Below, one piece after another: positions 48,297-55,958 of a stretch of DNA of 64,000 bases. The stretch is from an uncultured Lachnospiraceae bacterium (GTDB lineage Bacteria; Bacillota; Clostridia; Lachnospirales; Lachnospiraceae): NCBI GenBank assembly GCA_902786515.1, contig CADADA010000008.1, positions 1-64,000 of the forward strand, given 5' to 3'. A model generated the notes under the pieces. The model searched no databases, was not told the origin of the DNA, and was given only the letters and a program-made list of their open reading frames with translations. Made by a program: the position numbers and the translations under genes. Position 1 is the first letter of the stretch, and every line of letters starts with the position of its first letter.

Positions 48297-48413
48297 TGTG
48301 CGAGGAAGCGCACGAGAAATTCGCGAAGGCGATTTCTCGTGTCGCATAGGAGCTATTTGGGCTCTGCACAAATAGCCGTGTGAAAAATCATATATCAATA
48401 TGATTTTTCACAC
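48297..48413. repeat. Array of consecutive hairpins between DUF3737 and malY-like genes
   Basis: Four stems in a row: GTGCG-AGGAAG-CGCAC (48297-48312), CACGAGAAAT-TCGCGAAGGCG-ATTTCTCGTG (48311-48341, with an inner CGC/GCG pair), GCTATTTG...CAAATAGC (48352-48376) and a perfect 16-bp stem GTGTGAAAAATCATAT/ATATGATTTTTCACAC with a four-base loop (48378-48413) ending at the DUF3737 stop codon. None has a normal terminator T-run. Confidence 0.75.
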
Positions 48414-49249
48414 TATTCCTCCGTTATGATACGAACTTTAGAAACATCTATCTTATCATCCTGTAATATTATCTCTCCTATGCTGCCTGCACGGATTGTC
48501 GATTCATAAGGATTCTTGATACTTGCAATTTCTCCCTTTACCACAGCATCAACCGTGGAATACTCAAATCCCAGTGTCGTATCTATAAGTTCACAATCTA
48601 TAAGTTTCAAATTCTTTATGTAGCAGAATCCCTGCAGACTCTCAACAGTACAATTCTTAAGTGTAATATTCTCTGAATTCCAGCCAAAATACTCACCCGC
48701 AATGTAGCTGTCCTCAATTGTAATATTTTTACAATTCCAGAATGCATCCTTTGACATGAGCCTCGAATTTCTGACTAAAATATTTTCCGCACCATCAAAC
48801 GGATAATTACCATCGAGTGAAAGTTTTTCTATCTTTGCATTTTTTAGTCCCATTGCAAAGTATGGTCCTCTTGCATTAACATTATACATCTCTACATCAG
48901 AGCAATTCCACAAGGTTTCCTCGGCGTTAGAAATATATACATTATCAAGCACCACATTGCAGCATTTCCTAAAGTTCTTAGGTGCCTCAATCATGGTATC
49001 TGTGACTTTAAGATGATTGGTATACCAAATGCCCGCCCTTGCGGTGTCATAAAACATGCAATCCTTAACTTCCACATTGTCACAATACCACAGCGGATAC
49101 TTCCATTTAAAAACATCCTTTTCAAGATATAAATCTCTGCTCTCCTTCAAAGGTGACTCTCCATCTTCAAATACTGAATGATATATCTCCAGATCATTCA
49201 CATTAAATAACGCTCTCTCCCCCGTAAATTTTTCCTGCGTATATTTCAT
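48413..49249 (-). CDS. DUF3737 family protein (beta-helix-like)
   Basis: 278 residues. Strong similarity to the DUF3737 family: KYTQEKFTGERALFNVNDLEIYHSVFEDGESPLKESRD at the start and many repeats of the type WNCKNITIEDSYIAGEYFGWN, each with an aromatic/Asn/Cys pattern suggesting a right-handed beta-helix like pentapeptide or pectate-lyase folds. No catalytic residues are recognisable and the function is unknown. The start is ATG 49249; a GTG at 49258 is nearer the AAAGGG site and also possible. It lies 29 bp after the YhaN-like gene. Confidence 0.88.
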   Translation of the reverse strand: MKYTQEKFTGERALFNVNDLEIYHSVFEDGESPLKESRDLYLEKDVFKWKYPLWYCDNVEVKDCMFYDTARAGIWYTNHLKVTDTMIEAPKNFRKCCNVVLDNVYISNAEETLWNCSDVEMYNVNARGPYFAMGLKNAKIEKLSLDGNYPFDGAENILVRNSRLMSKDAFWNCKNITIEDSYIAGEYFGWNSENITLKNCTVESLQGFCYIKNLKLIDCELIDTTLGFEYSTVDAVVKGEIASIKNPYESTIRAGSIGEIILQDDKIDVSKVRIITEE

Positions 49250-49278
49250 ACTCGTCACACATCCCTTTCCACAAATTC

Positions 49279-50787
49279 CTACTGTATCAGAAACTTATTA
49301 TTCGCTCTAGCGGCTGTAAAATATATTATTTGATACCTTTCTGACAGCTTTTCTAAAAATCTTCCTGCTTCCATGAGTCTTTTGTCATCCAGATGAACAA
49401 ACACATCATCCATTATGATAAACGGAACTTCACTCTCATACATTGCACTGATCAAAGCCATTCTTAAACATATATTCACAATATCATGATAACCGTTACT
49501 TAAAAATGCGGCATCTCTTTGCATGCCATTCTCACGAAATATAATGTTCATGTTAATATCAATTTGAAAGTCCATACCTTCAAACAGACTTAAATATTTT
49601 TTGAAATATTTAAGTACCGGTACCAGATATCCTGATGTCAGATTTTCTTTTGCCTGTATAATGTAATGTCTCGTTTTCTCTGCAACACGGTACTCCCTTT
49701 CATATATCTCATATTCTTCCTTCAGCTCTTTAAGTCTTCGTGAGACATCATCCATATCCGATAAATAATTTTTAAGTTCTTTTATATCCGACCTGCACAG
49801 TATCATGTCAGACCTTACTCTCTGAAGTTCTTCGCTTACTGCATCTGTCTCATCATCCAATTCTTCTATTCTTGAAAAATATACGGCCTTATTATTATTA
49901 TTTGAACTCATAAACCATACTATAGCCGAAATCACCAATAAGATAGTTCCCGGAATATAATTATGAATAAAAATAAAAAATGCCGCCGGTATGATAAACA
50001 CAACACTTTTTATTATACCACTAAATCCGCCACTTTTTAAATCATTATTCGCATTTATCTTTTCTTTCTTCAATGCTTTCAGTCTAATTAACAAATCATT
50101 CTCTTCTTCCTTAAGGCGGTTTAACTTTTTTCCTGTCAATTCTATCCGGTGTTCAATATCCTCACCTGTGAGCAGCTCTTTTTCCAGATTCATCTTTTCT
50201 TCTTTCATCTTGTATAAATATCCGGTCTTTCTTGACGGACTCATTTTATTAAGATAATCCTGAAGTGTTCTGCATATATTTTCATACCGGTTCACATCCT
50301 CAGTGTCATTTACCAGATTACCGAGTTTTGCGTTAATATCATCTGATTCCCCTGTCCCGGTGTCTGATGAGGTTATAAATGCGGTTCTTCTAAATGACTC
50401 CTCATCTATCTCAAGCAGCCATTTCCCAATATTCTCCCGGAAATCATCCAGTTTTCTTCCCGTCTTTATATCTATAATCTGTATCTCATCATCTTTTTCT
50501 TTTTCACCAAATATTTTTGTAATAACATACTCTCCTTTGCCTGTGGATATGTGTATACTTCCTCCATATACGCCATGATTCCACGGCCTGTATCTTTTTC
50601 TCTCATTTTCCTGTTCATTCCTTGATCTTTCGTGTGCAAATCCATAGAGCATTACCTTAATAAATACAGAGAAAGTACTTTTACCCCATCCGTTCTCTCT
50701 TTCGATGACTCCTAATTTTTTATCAAAATCCATCTCTATATCGCTCAGCCTGCCAAAGTTATATATTTTACAGCTTATAATCCTCAC
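49279..50787 (-). CDS. YhaN/SbcC-like ATPase with central transmembrane hairpin
   Basis: 502 residues, much shorter than typical YhaN or SbcC (about 950-1050). N-terminal ATPase half with RIISCKIYNFGRLSDIE and P-loop ENGWGKST at 31-38, coiled coils at about 195-250 and 300-385, and between them two hydrophobic helices (about 258-292, VVFIIPAAFFIFI and ILLVISAIVWFM), then the C-terminal ATPase half with signature LSNGYHDIVNICLRMAL and Walker B FIIMDDVFVHLDD, where the usual Asp-Glu is Asp-Asp. It overlaps the nuclease gene by four bases, so the two probably form an SbcDC-type complex, here possibly membrane-attached. Confidence 0.85.
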   Translation of the reverse strand: MRIISCKIYNFGRLSDIEMDFDKKLGVIERENGWGKSTFSVFIKVMLYGFAHERSRNEQENERKRYRPWNHGVYGGSIHISTGKGEYVITKIFGEKEKDDEIQIIDIKTGRKLDDFRENIGKWLLEIDEESFRRTAFITSSDTGTGESDDINAKLGNLVNDTEDVNRYENICRTLQDYLNKMSPSRKTGYLYKMKEEKMNLEKELLTGEDIEHRIELTGKKLNRLKEEENDLLIRLKALKKEKINANNDLKSGGFSGIIKSVVFIIPAAFFIFIHNYIPGTILLVISAIVWFMSSNNNNKAVYFSRIEELDDETDAVSEELQRVRSDMILCRSDIKELKNYLSDMDDVSRRLKELKEEYEIYEREYRVAEKTRHYIIQAKENLTSGYLVPVLKYFKKYLSLFEGMDFQIDINMNIIFRENGMQRDAAFLSNGYHDIVNICLRMALISAMYESEVPFIIMDDVFVHLDDKRLMEAGRFLEKLSERYQIIYFTAARANNKFLIQ

Positions 50788-51857
50788 CGTGATATCACAC
50801 CTTTCGTAATAACGGAAATACCCATTTTAAGAATTGCCGCTTTGTCTTCTTCCGTCTCGTCAGAATTTTTGACAAGTCTCACGAATTCACCCTTTAAGGA
50901 AATACTTTCATCATATGCATAATCATCATGCAAAGTGTCCGTCTCATCATATACTTTTGCATATTCGTACTTTTCCTGAAGGTAATCCGTGATATATAAT
51001 GTGTTAATACTTCTGTCAGATGAAATATTTCCTTTTAGTACAACTTTTATATAATCGTTAAATCCGGCACCACAGTCAGCAAGTTCTCTGTCTAACAGGT
51101 GCAGTATTTCATTGTCGGAAGTACATTCTGAAACGTCAGGCGACACCTGATACATCCGTCTCTTAGCTACAGGGATAAACTCCATACTGAAGGTTCGCCT
51201 TTCTTCATCTATATCAATCAGGACAAATCCGTGCTCCCCACATTCATCAAATCCTCTCCCCTCAAGGCAGCCCGGATAGCAATACACGCCTCTGTCATCT
51301 ATAATTCCTTTCTTAAAGGCATGAATATGTCCAAGGGCCATATAATCAATATTCTTTTCCCTGTAATCGTCCATCTTAATATGATTATAATTCTCATCCC
51401 CATGGAGCATAAGTATATTGAACTTTTCTTTATCAAGTACCAGATAATGGCTTGCTATATTATCATTCTTTTCATTAAGCTCCAGTCCCGTTATAACTAC
51501 ATCACCCATACTGTACGAGCGCCATTTGTCATTAAACATTTTTAAATTCACGGGAATATCCCCTGGAAATACATTGTCTTCATCATGATTACCTTTCAGG
51601 TAAAAAAATAGTATATCCGGATGTTCTCTGACTCCGTCAAGTACTGTATCCCTTATAAATTCGGCAGGAACCGGTGTGTCAAATAAATCGCCGGATATCA
51701 ATATAGCTTCTACATCATTTGAATCAGCATACTCAACCATCCTGTTGAATGTTTGCAGAAGCTCTATATTTCTCTCATATGCTCTTTTTTTATCAAGATG
51801 TGCCGTCATTCTCGAATCGAGATGTAAATCTGCACAGTGTATTATCCTCACAGTCAT
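50784..51857 (-). CDS. YhaO/SbcD-like DNA repair metallophosphoesterase
   Basis: 357 residues. Metal-binding motifs of the Mre11/SbcD class are intact: CADLHLDS near 8, ISGDLFD near 57, KGNHDE near 92, LHGDE near 153 and ALGHIH near 176, with a C-terminal capping domain. Such nucleases process DNA ends together with an SbcC/Rad50-type ATPase, encoded immediately downstream. The start at ATG 51857 is provisional; GTG at 51848 also has a plausible site. It heads a run of same-strand genes down to 45509. Confidence 0.88.
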   Translation of the reverse strand: MTVRIIHCADLHLDSRMTAHLDKKRAYERNIELLQTFNRMVEYADSNDVEAILISGDLFDTPVPAEFIRDTVLDGVREHPDILFFYLKGNHDEDNVFPGDIPVNLKMFNDKWRSYSMGDVVITGLELNEKNDNIASHYLVLDKEKFNILMLHGDENYNHIKMDDYREKNIDYMALGHIHAFKKGIIDDRGVYCYPGCLEGRGFDECGEHGFVLIDIDEERRTFSMEFIPVAKRRMYQVSPDVSECTSDNEILHLLDRELADCGAGFNDYIKVVLKGNISSDRSINTLYITDYLQEKYEYAKVYDETDTLHDDYAYDESISLKGEFVRLVKNSDETEEDKAAILKMGISVITKGVISR

Positions 51858-51895
51858 CACCTATCTCTGTATCTTTGTATTGCATGATATTAATC

Positions 51896-51924
51896 ATTTT
51901 ATCAAACATTTGTTTGTATTGCAA
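51896..51924 (-). promoter_or_regulatory. Promoter of the yhaO/yhaN-like operon
   Basis: TTGCAA, 17 bases, TAAAAT on the minus strand, 38 bp ahead of the start codon. Its -35 box lies seven bases from that of the divergent symporter promoter. Confidence 0.65.
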
Positions 51925-51931
51925 TTTTTTC

Positions 51932-51960
51932 TTGAAAATATTTTGTGTATATGATATAGT
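51932..51960 (+). promoter_or_regulatory. Promoter of the sodium:solute symporter gene
   Basis: TTGAAA, 17 bases, TATAGT on the plus strand, 57 bp ahead of the start codon. Confidence 0.75.
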
Positions 51961-51966
51961 TGCTTT

Positions 51967-51982
51967 AATGCTTTAAAGCATT
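51967..51982. promoter_or_regulatory. Candidate operator: perfect 16-bp palindrome at the symporter start site
   Basis: AATGCTTTAAAGCATT begins at the expected transcription start of the symporter gene, seven bases past the -10 box. A regulator bound here would block initiation. Confidence 0.6.
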
Positions 51983-52017
51983 GGTGTTACAAAACTAGAA
52001 AAGAGGGTACTTATATT

Positions 52018-53604
52018 ATGAGAGAAGTATTATGTATCATCATGCTTGTGATTTTTTTCGCCGTGATGATAGGAGTAGGGTTTTACTCCAGAAAACATGC
52101 AACTGATGTGAACGGATTTGTATTAGGCGGGCGGGGTGTCGGTCCATGGCTTACCGCATTTGCTTTTGGAACTTCCTATTTTTCAGCCGTTATTTTTGTA
52201 GGTTATGCAGGACAGTTCGGCTGGAATTTCGGACTTGCATCTACATGGGCAGGACTTGGTAATGCATTTATCGGTTCTCTTCTGGCATGGAATGTATTAG
52301 GAAGAAGAACCCGTGTTATGACTCAGCATCTTGATGCAAAAACTATGCCGGATTTTTTTGGAAAACGATTCAATTCAACCAAACTTAAAGTTATTGCTGC
52401 TATTATCGTTTTCATTTTCCTGATTCCGTACACAGCATCACTTTACAACGGACTTTCAAGTCTTTTCGGTCTTGTATTTGACATTCCGTATTGGGTTGTC
52501 ATCCTTGTAATGGCCGTTCTTACCGGATTTTACGTTATCTTTGGCGGATATATGGCTACAGCGATTAATGATTTTATACAGGGAATAATTATGTTATTCG
52601 GTATATGTGCTGTTATACTGTCTGTTTTAAATGATAACGGCGGACTTTTAAATGCGACAAAAGAACTCGCAGCCATTGAAGGGGATGCCGGCTGGACAGG
52701 TGCCTATTCTTCATTTTTAGGTCCTGACCCATTAGCATTACTATTCGTGGTTATTCTTACATCTCTTGGTACTTGGGGACTTCCTCAGATGGTCGGCAAA
52801 TTTTATGCAATCAAGAGTGAAAAGGATATTCATAAGGGAACGCTTATATCCACGGTATTTGCCATCATCGTTGCAGGTGGCTGCTATTTTCTCGGTGGAT
52901 TCGGAAGATTATACGAAGATTTTATTACTTACAATGAAGTAACGGGCAAACCGCTTTTTGACACAATTATTCCTTCCATGCTTGCTACTCTGCCTGACGT
53001 GGTTGTTGCTATAGTGATTGTTCTTGTCCTTTCAGCATCGATGTCAACACTGTCTTCGCTTGTACTTACATCCAGCTCAACATTTACACTTGATGTTATC
53101 AAAACCGGAAGTAAGAAAGAAATGGATGACAAAAAGCAGGTATTTATTATGCGTATTTTTATCGTGTTCTTTATAATTGTGTCTGCTGTCATTGCAGTTA
53201 TAAAAGATTCACATCCTGAGGTAACATTTATTGCCCAGATGATGGGTGTGTCGTGGGGTGCTTTGGCCGGTGCTTTTCTTGCTCCATTCTTCTATGGGCT
53301 GTATTGGAAAGGTGTTACTAAAGTCTCTGCTGCCATATGTTTTGCATGGGGATGCGGTATAGCACTCGTCCAATTATACATTACACTCTGTAATGTTGAC
53401 GTGACAAAATTTGGAGTTATACTTGGATATATTTTCAAATCATCAATCAACTCAGGAGTTGTGGCAATGGTTGGCGGTCTTGTTATCGTACCGGTTGTCA
53501 GTTTATTTACCAAAAAACCTGATGAAAACGTTATGAATGATGTATTTAAATGCTATACGGAACATGTATCGGTAGAGAAAAAATACTCATTGGAAGAAGA
53601 TTAA
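52018..53604 (+). CDS. Sodium:solute symporter (SSS family)
   Basis: 528 residues with about 13 transmembrane helices, the normal size for SSS transporters, which drive uptake of sugars, amino acids, vitamins or osmolytes with sodium. Family stretches include FVLGGRGVGPWLTAFAFGTSYFSA near 36-59, GGYMATAINDFIQGIIM near 178, and LSASMSTLSSLVLTSSSTFTLDV near 340 with the Ser/Thr pair of the sodium site. The substrate cannot be read from sequence. It is monocistronic with its own promoter, an operator-like palindrome and a shared terminator. Confidence 0.92.
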   Translation: MREVLCIIMLVIFFAVMIGVGFYSRKHATDVNGFVLGGRGVGPWLTAFAFGTSYFSAVIFVGYAGQFGWNFGLASTWAGLGNAFIGSLLAWNVLGRRTRVMTQHLDAKTMPDFFGKRFNSTKLKVIAAIIVFIFLIPYTASLYNGLSSLFGLVFDIPYWVVILVMAVLTGFYVIFGGYMATAINDFIQGIIMLFGICAVILSVLNDNGGLLNATKELAAIEGDAGWTGAYSSFLGPDPLALLFVVILTSLGTWGLPQMVGKFYAIKSEKDIHKGTLISTVFAIIVAGGCYFLGGFGRLYEDFITYNEVTGKPLFDTIIPSMLATLPDVVVAIVIVLVLSASMSTLSSLVLTSSSTFTLDVIKTGSKKEMDDKKQVFIMRIFIVFFIIVSAVIAVIKDSHPEVTFIAQMMGVSWGALAGAFLAPFFYGLYWKGVTKVSAAICFAWGCGIALVQLYITLCNVDVTKFGVILGYIFKSSINSGVVAMVGGLVIVPVVSLFTKKPDENVMNDVFKCYTEHVSVEKKYSLEED

Positions 53605-53616
53605 TTTATAAAATAC

Positions 53617-53662
53617 AATCCCCCGGGTAAGCTTTGAGGAGCTCACCCGGGGGATTCTTTTA
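53617..53662. terminator. Bidirectional terminator between symporter and pckA
   Basis: AATCCCCCGGGTaAGC...GCTcACCCGGGGGATT stem followed by CTTTTATTT on the plus strand and by GTATTTTAT on the minus strand. Confidence 0.92.
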
Positions 53663-53680
53663 TTTGAACTTATATATATC

Positions 53681-55285
53681 TTATAACTGTGGTCCTGCTG
53701 CAACTAATGCCTTACCTGCATCATTTCCTTCATACTTAACAAAGTTCTTTGTAAATCTTGAAGCAAGATCTTTTGCCTTTGTCTCCCATTCAGAAGCATC
53801 CGCATAAGTATCACGTGGATCAAGAATTGCAGGATCAACTCCTGGAAGCTCTGTAGGAACCTCAAAGTTGAACATAGGAATTGTCTTAGTAGGAGCTTTA
53901 TTGATATCTCCACTTAAGATAGCATCGATGATTCCACGAGTATCTTTGATAGAGATTCTCTTACCTGTTCCATTCCATCCTGTGTTTACTAAGTATGCCT
54001 TAGCTCCACTCTTCTCCATCTTCTTTACAAGTTCTTCACCGTATTTTGTAGGATGAAGTTCAAGGAATGCCTGACCAAAGCATGCTGAGAATGTAGGTGT
54101 AGGCTCTGTGATTCCTCTCTCTGTACCTGCAAGTTTTGCTGTAAATCCTGACAGGAAGTAGTACTGTGTCTGCTCCGGTGTAAGGATTGATACAGGTGGA
54201 AGTACTCCAAACGCATCAGCTGATAAGAAGATTACATTCTTAGCTGCAGGTGCTGAAGAAATCGGACGTACAATGTTCTTAATGTGGTTGATTGGATAAG
54301 AAACACGTGTATTCTCAGTAACACTCTTGTCTGAGAAATCAATCTTTCCATCATCTGCTACAGTAACGTTCTCAAGAAGAGCATCTCTCTTGATAGCATT
54401 GTAGATATCCGGCTCTGAATCCTTATCAAGGTCAATAACTTTTGCGTAGCATCCGCCCTCAAAGTTAAATACACCATTGTCATCCCATCCGTGCTCGTCA
54501 TCACCGATAAGAAGACGCTTTGGATCTGTAGATAATGTTGTCTTACCTGTTCCTGAAAGTCCGAAGAATATTGCTGTATTTTCACCATTCATATCTGTAT
54601 TTGCTGAACAGTGCATTGAAGCGATTCCCTTTAATGGGAGGTAGTAGTTCATCATAGAGAACATACCCTTCTTCATCTCTCCACCGTACCATGTATTAAT
54701 GATTACCTGCTCACGGCTTGTGATGTTGAATGCAACACATGTCTCTGAATTAAGGCCTAACTCTTTGAAGTTCTCAACCTTAGCTTTTGAAGCGTTATAT
54801 ACAACGAAATCAGGCTCAAAATCTTTAAGTTCATCCTCTGTAGGCTGAATAAACATATTCTTGATGAAGTGTGCCTGCCATGCTACTTCTACGATAAAAC
54901 GTACAGCCATACGTGTATCTTTATTTGCTCCACAGAATGCATCAACTACAAAAAGTCTCTTGTTTGAAAGCTCTTTCTTAGCTATCTCCTTAACTGCAGC
55001 CCATGCTTCCTGTGTCATAGGATGATTGTCATTCTTATACTCATCAGATGTCCACCATACTGTATCTTTAGAATTCTCATCCATAACGATGAACTTATCT
55101 TTTGGTGAACGTCCTGTGTAAATACCGGTCATAACATTGACAGCGTCAAGTTCTGTAACCTGTCCTTTCTCATATCCTTCGAGTTCAGGCTTTGTCTCCT
55201 CCTCGAATAATAATTCATAAGAAGGGTTGTAAACAATCTCTGTCGCTCCGGTAATGCCATATTTGCTTAAATCGATCTCTGCCAT
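53681..55285 (-). CDS. pckA: Phosphoenolpyruvate carboxykinase (ATP)
   Basis: Interconverts oxaloacetate plus ATP with phosphoenolpyruvate plus CO2 and ADP. In many fermenting Clostridia it runs toward oxaloacetate and conserves energy. The 534 residues carry the ATP-type motifs: [13 protein letters not shown] near 52, the P-loop [11 protein letters not shown] near 244, the metal site [17 protein letters not shown], and the C-terminal [11 protein letters not shown]. It has a long leader (about 97 bases) from the promoter at 55389-55417. Confidence 0.97.
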   Translation of the reverse strand: MAEIDLSKYGITGATEIVYNPSYELLFEEETKPELEGYEKGQVTELDAVNVMTGIYTGRSPKDKFIVMDENSKDTVWWTSDEYKNDNHPMTQEAWAAVKEIAKKELSNKRLFVVDAFCGANKDTRMAVRFIVEVAWQAHFIKNMFIQPTEDELKDFEPDFVVYNASKAKVENFKELGLNSETCVAFNITSREQVIINTWYGGEMKKGMFSMMNYYLPLKGIASMHCSANTDMNGENTAIFFGLSGTGKTTLSTDPKRLLIGDDEHGWDDNGVFNFEGGCYAKVIDLDKDSEPDIYNAIKRDALLENVTVADDGKIDFSDKSVTENTRVSYPINHIKNIVRPISSAPAAKNVIFLSADAFGVLPPVSILTPEQTQYYFLSGFTAKLAGTERGITEPTPTFSACFGQAFLELHPTKYGEELVKKMEKSGAKAYLVNTGWNGTGKRISIKDTRGIIDAILSGDINKAPTKTIPMFNFEVPTELPGVDPAILDPRDTYADASEWETKAKDLASRFTKNFVKYEGNDAGKALVAAGPQL

Positions 55286-55388
55286 TTTGATTTTACCTCT
55301 TTTCTTAATATTTGTATAATATATGATAACCTATTGGTATCTTTCCATAAATGTGAAACTACAACTAGTTCCCCACTTTCACTTTAGT

Positions 55389-55417
55389 AGTATACAAAAA
55401 TCAAAGAAATAAATCAA
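55389..55417 (-). promoter_or_regulatory. Promoter of pckA
   Basis: TTGATT, 17 bases, TATACT on the minus strand. Just downstream, around 55350-55384, lies an imperfect inverted repeat GTGAAA...AACTAGTT...TTTCAC, a possible operator or leader hairpin. Confidence 0.68.
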
Positions 55418-55435
55418 TATTAAAAATAAATTTTA

Positions 55436-55464
55436 TTAGTAAATGATATTTTTTATGGTATAAT
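55436..55464 (+). promoter_or_regulatory. Promoter of the small membrane protein gene at 55499
   Basis: TTAGTA, 17 bases, TATAAT on the plus strand, 34 bp before the start codon. Confidence 0.65.
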
Positions 55465-55498
55465 ATACCGCAGAACATATGAAAGGAATATATAAAGA

Positions 55499-55885
55499 AT
55501 GAAAGAAAAAAATCCAATAATATTGTTTTTTGCAGGAATTGTACTGCTTGGTGCCGGTCTTTACTGGCTTTTCAATTCAGTCGACGTATCTACCATAGGT
55601 TTCGGTTTTGGATATTCATTACATCTCGGTGGCGCATCGATACCTTCCGGTCTTACCGTGGTTCCGCTTATTATTGCAATTTTCTGGTGGGTCATAAAAC
55701 CGGATTCATTCGGACCTAAGGTACTCTTTGTATTAGGACTGGTGATAATCGTAGCCGCTATCATTATGAGCGTCACACTACATTTCAGAACAAGAACGCT
55801 GTACGAATATATTTTAATGCTTGCCATGATAGTATCCGGAGCCGGACTTTTAGCAAGAGTATTACTTTCAGGAAATTCAAAATAG
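55499..55885 (+). CDS. Small four-helix membrane protein, unknown function
   Basis: 128 residues with hydrophobic helices at about 7-25, 50-67, 73-92 and 104-123, and a Gly/Ser/Phe-rich loop (IGFGFGYSLHLGGASIP) between the first two. I recognise no family. It is a single gene with its own promoter and a shared terminator, between pckA and the large signalling protein, both of which point the other way. An AAAGGA site about 12 bases upstream is the best ribosome binding site. Confidence 0.75.
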   Translation: MKEKNPIILFFAGIVLLGAGLYWLFNSVDVSTIGFGFGYSLHLGGASIPSGLTVVPLIIAIFWWVIKPDSFGPKVLFVLGLVIIVAAIIMSVTLHFRTRTLYEYILMLAMIVSGAGLLARVLLSGNSK

Positions 55886-55894
55886 GAAAAATGT

Positions 55895-55955
55895 AAACCG
55901 GAGCCTGTGCAAAGGCGATAAAATGCCACTAATGCACAAACTCCGGTTTAATTTT
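55895..55955. terminator. Bidirectional terminator
   Basis: AAACCGGAG..TGTGCA...TGCACA..CTCCGGTTT stem between convergent genes, followed by AATTTTA on the plus strand and by CATTTTTCC on the minus strand. Confidence 0.82.
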
Positions 55956-55958
55956 ATA

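Noticed and set aside
48273-48398. N-terminal extension of the MalY-type protein
   Set aside because: It reads through the palindromic array, has no family similarity, and lacks a binding site; ATG 48272 has GGAGGT.
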